Notes: a model not told the origin generated them from the letters alone. 27,341 bases of DNA from an uncultured Opitutia bacterium (GCA_913048545.1 CAJWWH010000011.1:1-27341), one strand, 5' to 3'; positions 1-9,543 are shown, numbered from the stretch's first letter. Program-made: numbers and translations.

Positions 1-1610
1 CCGAGAGCACACCCGAACCAGTGGTTTGGATGGCTGATTATCCAGAGGGAAAATTATTCAGTCACGATCAGTTTTCCGATCAATCTAAAGTTGAGGAATT
101 TACCTATGAATACAATCTAAGTCAACATCCATTAGATCCGGTTAAAATCGCAAACATATCCTTCAAATCAGGTAAAAGTTATTCCTTTGACCTTGAAATA
201 ACCCAAGGAAAAGGTGTGGAGATTTCCTACAGTTCTGATCATGCAAGAAATTCTTTGGACCGGGGGAAAATTATTCGCTTACCAATTTTTAAATCTACGG
301 GTGAGTCGATTGACTTACTTTTACTCTCCAATAAGCATGCCAGCCTGAAGGAAGGTGTCAAAATCGGGCAGGTGTATGACCTTTCGCGTAAGGAATTTGA
401 GGTTCAAAATAAGTTCCTCTCCAAACAAATGTTCAAATTTTTGTCCCCAGGAGAAAGTAAACTTCATTTTTCCCTGTCCTTCCTACCTTCTTCTCCCCAT
501 AAAGCGGAAGTTTTTTTCCAACAGCCAACCTGGCAGAATTTTGTCGATTTACGCAAAGCAAAACTCTCAGGTTTACCCACCGCCCTTGTACAATTAAACT
601 TGGGGTATCCTTTCCTTGCCGGTGTTGAATTGGACCTCGATTATTTTCGGAAGATTTCGGATCAGTTCCTGATTGAAAAGCAGAAATGCGATGAACGGTT
701 AAATCAATTGGGTGCCGGTTTTCCCAATCCGGAAGTATACAAAAATCTCGAAACTTATGCAACCGGTTCAAAATCACTGCTTGCTTATCAACCGGGCGCT
801 TCTTTTGACTCTTTTGCTTACAACCTACCTCTCTCATTTATCAAAAAAAGTTTTTATTCCTGGGATGATGTGCGATTTAATAATCTACGGGGAGAATTGG
901 AAGTGGTTTACAATAACCCCGGATTGGTAAGCGAGCCCAAGCTCTTCTCTTCTTATTGGAGAAAACTAGCGGAGAAAGTCGAGAAATTTATTTCTGACAG
1001 CGTTCAAAAAGATTTTAATTATCAGGAAGAAAAGGCAGTTCGTGATGTGAAGCTGCTTTTTGAATTTTTAGCATTAATGCTCCGAACTGAAATGGCTCTT
1101 GGAGTAGAGGATGAAAACTTTCTGGAAGATCTACAGTCAATTCGCTCAAACTTGGCATCTCCGTCCCCGGATAAAGCGTTTGGTTTGTTATACAAGGAAA
1201 TTCTAGCCCTTTCCAAAGCGAATCCCACGCTGAGTGCATACCTGAAGCAATTCAATGAAAATTACCGCGAAATGCAGAGAAAGCTGGTGCCCTCCTCGAA
1301 ACTGAACCTGAGTTCTCTCTCCCTTGCGATTTCCACCATTTCTGACCCTGGTAAAAATGCGATTTATAAAGATAAGGAATCAGATTTCCGGAAAAATCAA
1401 TTCTGGTCTCAGGCATATGGGAAAATAAATATGGAAATTCTTTCCAAGCAAGCCGAGATCATTAATACAAATTCGTTGCAGCCTGCGGAGCGTTTTAAAA
1501 AGATAATTTCTGAAATTCCCTGGTCACTTGCTGTCTATGAAAAAAATTCAAATGGCGATTGGGTGAAGCAGTCCGATTTTTTACGGCTTGCCCCACCGGC
1601 AAACTTATAA
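1..1610 (+). CDS. Hypothetical protein, 5' end outside the window
   Basis: The reading frame is open from base 3 with no stop before a GTG at 21, so the gene almost certainly begins left of the window and at least 535 residues are present. I recognise no family. The visible part has no signal peptide and no clear membrane segment. It is mixed alpha/beta in its first half and becomes helical and charged toward the C-terminus (roughly residues 310-430), which suggests a cytoplasmic or peripheral protein. It ends 53 bases before the next same-strand gene and so leads into the run of membrane and channel genes. A role as a soluble partner of that machine is inference from position only. The internal GTG at 21 has no convincing ribosome binding site and is not proposed as the start. 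Confidence 0.75.
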   Translation, partial: ESTPEPVVWMADYPEGKLFSHDQFSDQSKVEEFTYEYNLSQHPLDPVKIANISFKSGKSYSFDLEITQGKGVEISYSSDHARNSLDRGKIIRLPIFKSTGESIDLLLLSNKHASLKEGVKIGQVYDLSRKEFEVQNKFLSKQMFKFLSPGESKLHFSLSFLPSSPHKAEVFFQQPTWQNFVDLRKAKLSGLPTALVQLNLGYPFLAGVELDLDYFRKISDQFLIEKQKCDERLNQLGAGFPNPEVYKNLETYATGSKSLLAYQPGASFDSFAYNLPLSFIKKSFYSWDDVRFNNLRGELEVVYNNPGLVSEPKLFSSYWRKLAEKVEKFISDSVQKDFNYQEEKAVRDVKLLFEFLALMLRTEMALGVEDENFLEDLQSIRSNLASPSPDKAFGLLYKEILALSKANPTLSAYLKQFNENYREMQRKLVPSSKLNLSSLSLAISTISDPGKNAIYKDKESDFRKNQFWSQAYGKINMEILSKQAEIINTNSLQPAERFKKIISEIPWSLAVYEKNSNGDWVKQSDFLRLAPPANL

Positions 1611-1663
1611 CTTTTATGGTAAAGAACTTTTTGATAAGTAAAATTATATAACAATTCAGATCT

Positions 1664-4600
1664 GTGAACATAGACCGATTAATCGACCGCATTGAGAAAG
1701 CTCTTCGTGAGGAAGGAACCACCGACCCGGTATTCCATGCCCTTGCCAAGGAGTATGCCAAATACCGCACGCAAATTGACGAGAGGTTGGAGCATTGTGT
1801 CACCCTGATTCGTTCAGGTAAGGACTTTGCTGCCCGTGAACTTGCCGAGCAGCCACCCGATGTCCTGACACTTATGGAAAAGCTTTCCTTCGCCAATGAT
1901 GGAAAGTGGAGAAAGAGTTGCGAAGAAAAAGGGCTTTATGTTGGTCCCACCTGGGCGGATGAGCATGTGGATCTTCTCAATGGGTTATACGACAAGGAAA
2001 TCACTGAGGATAGTCCGCTTTTCAGGGAATATCGTACAGCCGCCCGCAGTCGGGATCAGGAAAAAACTTTCAAAATCCTCAAGATGATCTTAAAGGCGAA
2101 TCCGGATCACGGAGCCGCAAAGAGACATTTTGGACAGCTTAGCGTAAAGATTTTAGAGGATAAGGTTAAGGAATTAACCGCATTAATTGCCGGGGGCAGG
2201 GAAGCGGAATTTCTTGACCTGATGATTGACATCGAGGACACCGATTGGGTTGTTCAACCCAAGGGTGAACAATGGGAAAATGCCCTTGCCGTTCGCGAAG
2301 GGGTGGAGCGAAGAAACGCAAAATCCCGCCTCGAGCAAATTCTGGTAGAAATTGCCTCGTACCGGGCAGCGGACGACTGGAAAGGCTCGCTCGCTCTGAT
2401 TGGAGAGTTTTTTAATCTGGCTCAGGAGCACTCGCTGGAAACGGAACTGGCTGCCGATGACATCAATGTCTACAATGAGTATAAAGAGTGGGCGGAGGAA
2501 TTAGCCGAGGATGCGAAGTCCGAAAGGGAACTCGAGGCTATGATTTCGCGATTCAAGAATCGGCTTGCTGAAATGCATCAAGGAGAAACTCAGGGTGGCA
2601 AAACCCTGGAGGTTTACTCGGAAGAGCAGAATGAATTGCGTAAGTTCAGGCAGGAATTTCAGGACATTGGAAAGTCCCTGTCGGCAGAAATCATGATGGA
2701 TCTTCAAAAAGCGGAGACCCATGTTAAAAATCGTATTCTTCGTCTGCATGGAAAGACCAAGAGAATGTGGATGGCCGGTGTTTTTGCTTTTGTTATGGTG
2801 GCAATCGGAGCGGTGTCAGGTCTTTGGTGGTTAAAAGGTTTTTGGGATGCCCGTTCCGCTGCGGAAGCGGTATTGGAAGTTCCTAACCCCACTCAGCAGT
2901 GGGAAAAACTGACTGCATTTTTGGGAAATTATCCTGATTATCTTGATGATGTTGAAGTCAGGAAATACATCGACCAGATTGTGGAGGAGATTTTTCGGGA
3001 TGCCGGATCGAATTTAATTTCTGAAAGCCAAGACGAATTTCTACTCAAAACTCAGGACAAAGCACTCTTTCCCATACTGAGTAAAGAGGATGTTGAACGG
3101 AAGCGGGCGAGTGTGGTCGCATTAATGTGTGGCAAGATTCTCGAAGATATGGATAACGATCCCAATTTTCAGACTCGTGATGCCAGTCGTTTTTTGGAAC
3201 TGTTTGAAAGTGCCCCTCGGGTTCGAACCGATGATCAGGGAAATGCTCTGCCTTTGAACGAAGTCGATTATTATCGATTCCAGGACAATAAGGTGGTTTT
3301 GGACAAATTACAGGAAATTGCTGCGTTTCTCGCCCGTATCGATGATACTAATGACCGGAAGTCCGATCGATTTAACAAATTGAAAAAGGAAGTGCTTACC
3401 TTTGACGCCAAGGTTTTGAGAGCCTGGACGGAATTTCGTGATTCCGGTAAACCGGATCATGGCATTCTTTCCCAGGAAAAGTATCTCGATGAATTGGATG
3501 ATGAAACCAGAGGTTTTTCCGGCTCGGATGCGATTGACCCTAATGATTATCGTGAAATAAGGGATGCAATTCGCCAGCTTAAGCAAACTTGGAAAGGTTA
3601 CTCCAAGGAAGTTGAAAACAAATCAGGGTCCTCCTACGATGATCTGCTTGACCGAGCGGACAAGCTTTTGGGTGAAAGCCGGAAGGCGAGTACACGTGAG
3701 GATAAACTAAAGTTTCTCAGGCAAATGTCTGGAGAATTGGCTAAAATTACTGAGTTAAATCGAAGTTCAACTGAACAGGAAAGGATATCTTCAGCACAGG
3801 ACAGGGAATTTAAAGAGCTTGTGCAGGCTCAAAAGGAATCGATCTCTGCATTGGGAGAACTCGGAGAAGTGGAAGGAGATTTGGGAAAAGCCCAAAATTT
3901 AAACGAGTATTTTTTTGCTCTCGAAAAACTCCTGAAGAATGATGCCCTGGAAAAAACAAAATCCGGATTAATCCGGGAGGTACTTGCTCACCGAAAAAAG
4001 TTTTCCAATGAAAAAGGCGAGATGAGAAGCAGACTTTTCATCGAGGGCCCGGTTGAGATTTGGGAAAAGGTGGAAGCGGGTGAGATTAGCCTCGAACCGG
4101 ACGAATCCCGCTCGGAATTCGATCATATCATGGGACTGCTTTCACGGCCTGATCTGCGAAATATTTGGAGCTATACGCTAGTCGAATGTTCTCCCCAAAA
4201 GACCGGGCAGTCCGGGGTGTATTCGACAAACCGAAAACCAATGATGTCTTTGTACGCCTATGGTCCCATAAAAGAGGAGGAGGTGGCTCAAAAGTTTGAC
4301 GCCCAGGGACAGCCCGTCGCAAATCCGGTTAAAACCAGGGTGCAAGTGGGCGAGTTTCATTGGAATGGAAAAGTGGAGGGGCGTGAATTTGTGACCACAG
4401 TTTTTGGTGGCGGGGCGAAGGGACTTGCTGCTGAGGATGGAGAATTGACACCTGAGTCAGCTTTTCTTCAGCAACAAATTGAACGCAGGCTTGATCCAAA
4501 CACCAAGAGTGTTGCCGGTCCGCTTATGGAGATGCTTGAAGTTGTAATTGCGGAGCAATCAATTTCTCCTCTCCTGAAGGCTTATTTCCACCGAGAGATT

Positions 4601-5110
4601 GTGGAATTAATGAAGAAAAAACCCGCTTCTTGGGGAGTCGCATTGAGTAATCAACTGCTCAATGATTATGAATCCCTCTTAGGAAAGGTGAAGATAAGAA
4701 TCCGCCCCACGGATTGGATGGATAAGAAAATGAATGAGACACTTGAGAAAAGCCTGGCTCAGTTTTATCAGGAAATTGAAAAGCGTGACTATTTTCCTGA
4801 GGCAAAATTCACCCTCGGCGTTCTGGAATCCCTTCAAAAAGTGGATTTTCCTTACATCGGACATGTGGATCTTCAAGGTGCAAACCGGTTCAAGAATGCC
4901 GAGCCTGATTTGTTTTGGGGGATTTCGCAATCCGAAGGCACATATAAATTGAGCAAGGGCTCAATTTCTTCATTTATTCCCTACAGTCCATTAGTGGGCA
5001 CCAATCCGGCAATTGGATCGATTTTAGCACAAAACTATACGAAATCCAATTTATCGAACGGAAAATTTGGGGGTGTGGACGATTTCCTTCCGGTGGATTT
5101 TTCAAACTAG
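1664..5110 (+). CDS. Large single-pass membrane protein with helical cytoplasmic and coiled-coil regions
   Basis: This 1148-residue protein is read from a GTG start at 1664; no in-frame ATG lies nearby and the frame is closed just upstream. Residues 1-360 are helical and charged, resembling a TPR-like solenoid, with no signal peptide. One strong transmembrane helix lies at about residues 366-390, flanked by basic residues (GKTKR before it). The following region, about 400-850, is very rich in Glu, Lys, Asp and Leu and looks like a helical stalk. The C-terminal 300 residues are mixed alpha/beta and close with a Gly/Ser/Asn-rich tail. I do not recognise a family. The stop is 2 bases before the GYF_2/RDD gene, so the two are probably co-translated. 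Size, topology and operon position suggest a scaffold for the channel subunits encoded downstream; that is inference. The orientation of the helix is uncertain. Confidence 0.85.
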   Translation: MNIDRLIDRIEKALREEGTTDPVFHALAKEYAKYRTQIDERLEHCVTLIRSGKDFAARELAEQPPDVLTLMEKLSFANDGKWRKSCEEKGLYVGPTWADEHVDLLNGLYDKEITEDSPLFREYRTAARSRDQEKTFKILKMILKANPDHGAAKRHFGQLSVKILEDKVKELTALIAGGREAEFLDLMIDIEDTDWVVQPKGEQWENALAVREGVERRNAKSRLEQILVEIASYRAADDWKGSLALIGEFFNLAQEHSLETELAADDINVYNEYKEWAEELAEDAKSERELEAMISRFKNRLAEMHQGETQGGKTLEVYSEEQNELRKFRQEFQDIGKSLSAEIMMDLQKAETHVKNRILRLHGKTKRMWMAGVFAFVMVAIGAVSGLWWLKGFWDARSAAEAVLEVPNPTQQWEKLTAFLGNYPDYLDDVEVRKYIDQIVEEIFRDAGSNLISESQDEFLLKTQDKALFPILSKEDVERKRASVVALMCGKILEDMDNDPNFQTRDASRFLELFESAPRVRTDDQGNALPLNEVDYYRFQDNKVVLDKLQEIAAFLARIDDTNDRKSDRFNKLKKEVLTFDAKVLRAWTEFRDSGKPDHGILSQEKYLDELDDETRGFSGSDAIDPNDYREIRDAIRQLKQTWKGYSKEVENKSGSSYDDLLDRADKLLGESRKASTREDKLKFLRQMSGELAKITELNRSSTEQERISSAQDREFKELVQAQKESISALGELGEVEGDLGKAQNLNEYFFALEKLLKNDALEKTKSGLIREVLAHRKKFSNEKGEMRSRLFIEGPVEIWEKVEAGEISLEPDESRSEFDHIMGLLSRPDLRNIWSYTLVECSPQKTGQSGVYSTNRKPMMSLYAYGPIKEEEVAQKFDAQGQPVANPVKTRVQVGEFHWNGKVEGREFVTTVFGGGAKGLAAEDGELTPESAFLQQQIERRLDPNTKSVAGPLMEMLEVVIAEQSISPLLKAYFHREIVELMKKKPASWGVALSNQLLNDYESLLGKVKIRIRPTDWMDKKMNETLEKSLAQFYQEIEKRDYFPEAKFTLGVLESLQKVDFPYIGHVDLQGANRFKNAEPDLFWGISQSEGTYKLSKGSISSFIPYSPLVGTNPAIGSILAQNYTKSNLSNGKFGGVDDFLPVDFSN

Positions 5111-5112
5111 TC

Positions 5113-6219
5113 ATGGCGTATAACGAAAAATATTCGGTTTCGAAAAGGGGACAAACTTCGGGTCCCTTCACTGCCATGGAGATTATTGATCTGCTGCGGA
5201 TGAAAGAGATCAGTACCATTCACAAAGTCAAACTGGGTAACGAATGGCTGACGGTTTCAGATTTTATTGATCAATATGAAAAGGGTCTTCTTCCTGAACA
5301 AAATCTGGATAAAGTATTTGAGGACGAACCGGAACCCGAGCCTGAACCAGAACCCGAATTGGAACCGGAGCCCGAGCCTGAACCGGAGCCCGAACCGGAA
5401 CCCGTGCAAATTGATGTTCCTGAACCTGGTCCCGCCACGGAGATTCATATCAATCGATCTGGCACCCAATTTGGACCCTATTTATTAAAGGAACTCAAGG
5501 ATTATCTTAAAGCCGGAAATTTACGTTTTAGTGATTTGGTTTGGTTTGAAGGTGTTCCGGAATGGGTGCCGCTTTCCAAAATTCCCGGAGTCGCAGATGG
5601 GTTGAGCTCATTGGGTTCGGCTGCACCGCCCCCTCCGAAACCTCCACCAGCACCAGCGGCTCCTGCTTCCCCCCCGCCCGTACAATCAGCAGTTCCTGCA
5701 AAACTTCAAATTAGCCAGCCGGAAACGGAAAAAGATTCCGAACCGGAAGAATCGGAGGATGTGGAGGAGAAGGAAATATCTTCGGAAAAGGCAGCGTTTG
5801 AAACCGAGAATCTGTCCCCTCATGGAGCCCGTTTAGTCGCGGCGCTTGTGGATAATCTTATATTATCTTCCGTTGTTGGCGTGTTGATTGGAATCGCCGG
5901 TGCGTTTTCTCAATTTGACGGTACATTGATTGGAGCCGGTGTGGTTGCATACTTTTTACTCGGCTGGTTGTATTACGGATTTGGTGAGTCCTCGAAAGCG
6001 GGAGGTTTTATCGGTAAAAGAATGTCCAAAATCAAGGTTGTTCGTCTGAGTGATGGTCAGGTTCCGGGTTTTGGCGTATCCTCCCTTCGGGCCATTCTTA
6101 AAATTCTAATCTCGTTGACGGCTATTCTGCCTTTTATTGTATTTCTTACACCCCGTCGCCAAGGCATTCACGACTTAATATGCGCCACGGTGGTCAGGGG
6201 GAGGGAAGAGGAGAATTAG
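5113..6219 (+). CDS. GYF_2 domain / RDD family membrane protein
   Basis: The 368-residue product has two GYF_2-type domains (about residues 5-55 and 110-160; both show the GPF/GPY turn and a conserved W near the end), separated by a Glu-Pro repeat linker (residues 72-97). A Pro-rich stretch (172-190) and an acidic stretch (203-222) follow. The C-terminal RDD membrane domain (about 237-366) carries the family signature residues R240, D247 and D354 and about three hydrophobic helices. GYF-like domains typically bind proline-rich peptides, so the protein could recruit a partner, or its own Pro-rich linker, to the membrane. RDD proteins are thought to act in transport, but function is poorly known. 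The start is 2 bases after the previous stop, with GGTGGA as a likely ribosome binding site inside the upstream gene. GYF_2-RDD fusions are common in Planctomycetes and Verrucomicrobia. Confidence 0.9.
   Translation: MAYNEKYSVSKRGQTSGPFTAMEIIDLLRMKEISTIHKVKLGNEWLTVSDFIDQYEKGLLPEQNLDKVFEDEPEPEPEPEPELEPEPEPEPEPEPEPVQIDVPEPGPATEIHINRSGTQFGPYLLKELKDYLKAGNLRFSDLVWFEGVPEWVPLSKIPGVADGLSSLGSAAPPPPKPPPAPAAPASPPPVQSAVPAKLQISQPETEKDSEPEESEDVEEKEISSEKAAFETENLSPHGARLVAALVDNLILSSVVGVLIGIAGAFSQFDGTLIGAGVVAYFLLGWLYYGFGESSKAGGFIGKRMSKIKVVRLSDGQVPGFGVSSLRAILKILISLTAILPFIVFLTPRRQGIHDLICATVVRGREEEN
5332..5403 (+). repeat. Glu-Pro codon repeat inside the GYF_2/RDD gene
   Basis: About 24 codons alternate almost strictly between Glu and Pro, with one Leu replacing Pro near the middle. 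Codons vary (GAA/GAG, CCG/CCC/CCT/CCA), so the repeat is kept at the protein level rather than as a recent DNA slippage product. An (EP)n rod is extended and stiff and would space the two GYF_2 domains. Confidence 0.9.
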
Positions 6220-6264
6220 TTTTCTGTAAGAGCCTTGTTTAATCTAGTGAAAGGAAAAAAATAA

Positions 6265-7236
6265 ATGGACGGAGGAGTAGGATTTGATGAACCCGAGTTA
6301 AGTTGGTCGACCCAGGATATTGAGAATAAGATTGGATTCAGTGGAGGACGGTACACTGACACCAATGCATTCTTCACTTTTTTGGTGGGGCTCATTTTAT
6401 CCACGCTTTTTTTCCTCGTGCTGGAATTTGTGATCGGGGACTCAGGAACCGCGGCGGAGTGGAGAGAACAGAACTCAGAAATGGTCACTCTGGAGGACGG
6501 TACGCAGGAGGAACAGGTACGGGACATTCCTCTGCATATTGGCTTGGCCGATAAGTTTATCAACCGCGGAATTGGCGGATATTTAATGGGAGCCGGCATT
6601 ACGCTGCTTTTCTTCTGGGCTCTGGCGATTCTCTTTGTGAAGGGAAGGAAAGTAAGTTTTCAAAAGAAAATTCTCGCCCTTAACTTGATTCCGCAGGATC
6701 CAAACTTTTTTCTCAATAATGCCACCGCCCGTGACGCTCTGCTTCGAATCCGCGGACAGGTCGACGATCCCAAGCACTTTCTACTTTTGAATCGAATAGA
6801 TGTGGCCCTTTCCAACCTGCAGAATATCGGAGAAATTAGTGAGGTGGCCAGCCTGACCAACGCCCAAGCCTCAATCGATGAAGATCAGGTCTCGGCAAGT
6901 TACAGTTTAATTAACGGTTTTAACTGGGCGATTCCAGTGCTCGGGTTTATCGGTACAGTTCTTGGACTGGGATCGGCCATTGGTGAGTTTGGTGTTACCA
7001 TTCAGTTGGCTGATGATGTGGACAAATTAAAAAACTCCCTGACCGATGTCACCGGTGGATTGTCCACCGCATTTGACACTACACTTTTGGGCTTAGTCGC
7101 ATCCATTGTCGTGCAAATGGTCATGACTTTCCGAAAGAGGCAGGAGTTTCTTCTGCTTGATGAATGCAATGAATATTGCCAGGCCTATGTTTTGGCTAAG
7201 CTTAAGCTTGAGAAATCCGGAAGAGGTCGTTCCTAA
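6265..7236 (+). CDS. MotA/TolQ/ExbB family proton channel subunit
   Basis: The 323-residue product has four hydrophobic helices at about residues 35-57, 103-125, 214-237 and 268-290. The last two hold the conserved core of the MotA/TolQ/ExbB family: a Gly-rich helix (GFIGTVLGLGSAIGEF) and, after a loop, the G-L-S-x-A-F-D-T-T-L-x-G-L motif. These subunits form a pentamer around a dimer of B subunits and use the proton gradient to turn or move them. Here the probable B subunits are the next two genes. About 45 residues lie between helices 1 and 2 (probably periplasmic) and about 85 between helices 2 and 3 (cytoplasmic). The start has a good AAAGGA ribosome binding site. The gene starts 45 bases after the RDD gene and is followed 41 bases later by the first B-like gene. 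It is not close enough to flagellar MotA, TolQ or ExbB to name. Confidence 0.92.
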   Translation: MDGGVGFDEPELSWSTQDIENKIGFSGGRYTDTNAFFTFLVGLILSTLFFLVLEFVIGDSGTAAEWREQNSEMVTLEDGTQEEQVRDIPLHIGLADKFINRGIGGYLMGAGITLLFFWALAILFVKGRKVSFQKKILALNLIPQDPNFFLNNATARDALLRIRGQVDDPKHFLLLNRIDVALSNLQNIGEISEVASLTNAQASIDEDQVSASYSLINGFNWAIPVLGFIGTVLGLGSAIGEFGVTIQLADDVDKLKNSLTDVTGGLSTAFDTTLLGLVASIVVQMVMTFRKRQEFLLLDECNEYCQAYVLAKLKLEKSGRGRS

Positions 7237-7277
7237 TCAACCTGATTTTAGTAAGCTTTAACCTTCCGTAAAAAGAG

Positions 7278-8324
7278 ATGGGAAGAAGTAGTCGAAACAG
7301 TGAGGAGAAGGTAAGCTTTTTTGCCTTTCAGGATATCATTACAGCGGTGATTGGTATCTTGGTTTTGATTGCTCTTATTCTTGCTCTGCAAGTAAATCCA
7401 AAACGGGAAAAAGAGGGAGATAATCCAGGTAATAACACCGCCCCGGTTGAACTCATTGAAGGGGGAAATGAAGGAGGCGGGAACGCCACCATTGTGGTGG
7501 CCAGTGAGTTCAATGCTACTGAGGTAATTGAGGAAATTGCCGAACTTCATCAGGAAATGAGTGAAGAGAAGAGAGAATTCATTGTTAAAAGCGAGAAAAA
7601 GAACAGCGAAATTGAAGAATTATCAGAGGAATTAAGAAAATTAAACCTGGAACTCCAGGTTTTTAAAAAAAAGCTTGGAATTGAAGATTCTAACGAAAGC
7701 AAGGACACCAAGGAAAAGATTGAAAACCTTGAACTGTTAATGGATTTAGCCAAGGTTCAAAAAAATGAGTTGAGCGAGGAGAAAAAAGGGCTAGAGGATA
7801 AGATTAATGCGAGAATATTACGATCCCTGAAAAATCTTTCCGAATTGGAGTTACAGGAACTGGATTCCAGCCTGAATTCCCAAGTGGAACAACTGCAGTC
7901 ACAGATTGAAAATGAAGTCCGGGTAATTCCCAAGGAGAATAATGTCGGAGAAAAACCGGTTTTGGTTATTCTCGGTTCAACGGAATTCACGATCGGGATT
8001 TTCAATGGTGAACAGCGAACAGTACAGGTAACACCAGCTAATTATTACCAGCAACTGGGGTCAGCGCTGACTTCCTACGACAAAAAGAAAAACTTCTTTG
8101 TTTATTTCTTCCGTCCATCCGCCTGCGAAACCACCGTGACCAATGTACCGGGAAGGAACGGTGCGATCCAGAAGAATTTATTCGATTTATTGTGTGATCC
8201 TAAAAATAATCTTACCCGTATGCTCGGATATAAATACGGCTTCGAACCGATTCACGAGGAGGCGGCAGTCTTATTCACCGATAAAACGCCCGATCCATTT
8301 ATGGAGTTCTTTCCTGACCTATGA
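7278..8324 (+). CDS. MotB/TolR-like single-pass subunit with coiled-coil stalk (B subunit 1)
   Basis: The 348-residue product starts with a short basic N-terminus, then one transmembrane helix (about residues 14-38) with an acidic residue, D19, at its cytoplasmic end. That is the position of the proton-carrying Asp in MotB, TolR and ExbD. A Glu/Lys-rich coiled coil follows (about 72-215) and then a compact globular domain (about 222-348) beginning with KPVLVILG. There is no OmpA-type peptidoglycan-binding signature. The helix aligns without gaps to that of the next gene: D19 with D16, G26 with G23, and the closing IAL-LAL-VN pattern. It directly follows the MotA-like gene, the usual A-B order. 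The globular domain probably sits in the periplasm; its ligand is unknown. Confidence in the B-subunit role is good, in any process low. Confidence 0.88.
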   Translation: MGRSSRNSEEKVSFFAFQDIITAVIGILVLIALILALQVNPKREKEGDNPGNNTAPVELIEGGNEGGGNATIVVASEFNATEVIEEIAELHQEMSEEKREFIVKSEKKNSEIEELSEELRKLNLELQVFKKKLGIEDSNESKDTKEKIENLELLMDLAKVQKNELSEEKKGLEDKINARILRSLKNLSELELQELDSSLNSQVEQLQSQIENEVRVIPKENNVGEKPVLVILGSTEFTIGIFNGEQRTVQVTPANYYQQLGSALTSYDKKKNFFVYFFRPSACETTVTNVPGRNGAIQKNLFDLLCDPKNNLTRMLGYKYGFEPIHEEAAVLFTDKTPDPFMEFFPDL

Positions 8325-8364
8325 GTATTTTATTAAATATTTTAGTAATTATCTTCAGTAACTA

Positions 8365-9279
8365 ATGGCTCGCGAAGAAGATGAGGGCGGAAGCTTGGAT
8401 ATGTTGCTCGACACTCTGTGCAACACTTTTGGGGGAATCATCTTAATTGCCCTTCTTCTTGCTTTGAGCGTGAATAAAAAAAGTGTCGAACTGTATGAAA
8501 AATTAGTCAAGACGGACGACAATCAATCCGAACTCATTCGAGAACGGGAACAGCTTAAGAATTCACTCCTGGATTTGAAGGATGAGAATATCGAAGTCAT
8601 GGAGGATCTTGAGGATGACGCCTATTCCATGCGGGAAGAGATTGAAGAACTGAAGGATAATTTAGACGATTTAAATAGTGATTCCTCCGCGATGGAGAAA
8701 CTTGCTCAACTTGAAAGGCAGAAACTTCAGGATTTAGAGGATACCGAATTAACCATTGAAAAAGAGCGTTTGAGCATGGAAGAGGAATTAAGCCGATTGG
8801 AAACGATTTTTGAACATCAGGAACTGAGTAAGGAATTGAAAAAAAAGCCCTACCGCAAGGTGAGCCTACCCCAACAAAAAGACACCCGGAAAAAACCGCT
8901 TCCGGTCATTGTGGCCCACGGTAAAATGTATCCGATGATTTCTCTTGGAATTGGTTCGGTGGAAAAGAACGAGGATGGATTATTATGGAATCAAACCCCG
9001 GACAAGCGTTTTCAGGTAAAAGTGGACCCGGGAAAAGGAGTCGATCCCATGAACGAGGATGCTTTGGATCTTTTTCTTTCCTCGGTGGGGGACGCTCCCC
9101 GTTTAGTCCGACAAAATTTTTTCTTAAATCTATTTGTTTTTTCCGACTCTGAAAACTTTGCTATTTTCAATAAGATTCGGGATGAGGCGGTGTTAAGAAA
9201 GTTGGATTATAATTGGATCCCGATTTCGGAACTTCCCCTTGTTTTACGCTCGGATAATGTTCCCTGGAAAGTTCAATGA
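8365..9279 (+). CDS. MotB/TolR-like single-pass subunit with coiled-coil stalk (B subunit 2)
   Basis: The 304-residue product is a paralogue of the preceding gene product in architecture. It has a short acidic N-terminus, one transmembrane helix (about residues 11-35) with D16 at the proton-channel Asp position and a GG pair at 23-24, a coiled coil (about 38-160) and a C-terminal globular domain (about 175-304) starting KPLPVIV. Outside the helix the sequences have diverged, so the two are distinct subunits rather than a recent duplication. No Shine-Dalgarno sequence is visible before the ATG; the 40-base gap is A/T-rich. It is the last gene of the first run, and 264 noncoding bases follow. 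Because B subunits work as dimers inside an A pentamer, a heterodimer of these two proteins is an obvious possibility, but this is inference. Confidence 0.87.
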   Translation: MAREEDEGGSLDMLLDTLCNTFGGIILIALLLALSVNKKSVELYEKLVKTDDNQSELIREREQLKNSLLDLKDENIEVMEDLEDDAYSMREEIEELKDNLDDLNSDSSAMEKLAQLERQKLQDLEDTELTIEKERLSMEEELSRLETIFEHQELSKELKKKPYRKVSLPQQKDTRKKPLPVIVAHGKMYPMISLGIGSVEKNEDGLLWNQTPDKRFQVKVDPGKGVDPMNEDALDLFLSSVGDAPRLVRQNFFLNLFVFSDSENFAIFNKIRDEAVLRKLDYNWIPISELPLVLRSDNVPWKVQ

Positions 9280-9543
9280 TGGAAAGTCTGAAACCGGTAT
9301 TATCAAGTTGCGATCAATGAGACAATATCCTGTGTTTTATTTTTTGCAGACTCTTTCACATTTTTTGTCCAATGATTTGGATTAACGGCAGAACTGTTAC
9401 AAATGCAAATTGAAAAGTCGGTCATAATTCAGGAAAGTTTTATCCATTTGGAATCCATAAAGCTTTTTACCTAAGCGGATAATGACTTATGACTGAATTC
9501 TTTTATCTTGCATAAACAATCAATTACTAGAAAAATATAATAA
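9280..9543. other. Noncoding gap between two gene runs
   Basis: The 264 bases carry no open frame of note and are more A+T-rich than the flanking genes. They probably hold the terminator of the channel operon and the promoter of the next run. I see no strong hairpin with a T-tract and no clear -35/-10 pair. A TATAAT at 9536-9541 is too close to the ATG at 9544 to act as a -10 element. Confidence 0.5.

Noticed and set aside
6265..9279. Zorya defence system (ZorAB)
   Set aside because: ZorB carries an OmpA-type peptidoglycan-binding domain and the system needs ZorC/D or ZorE; none is visible here.
9536..9541. TATAAT as a -10 box
   Set aside because: It ends 2 bases before the start codon and has no -35 element at proper distance.
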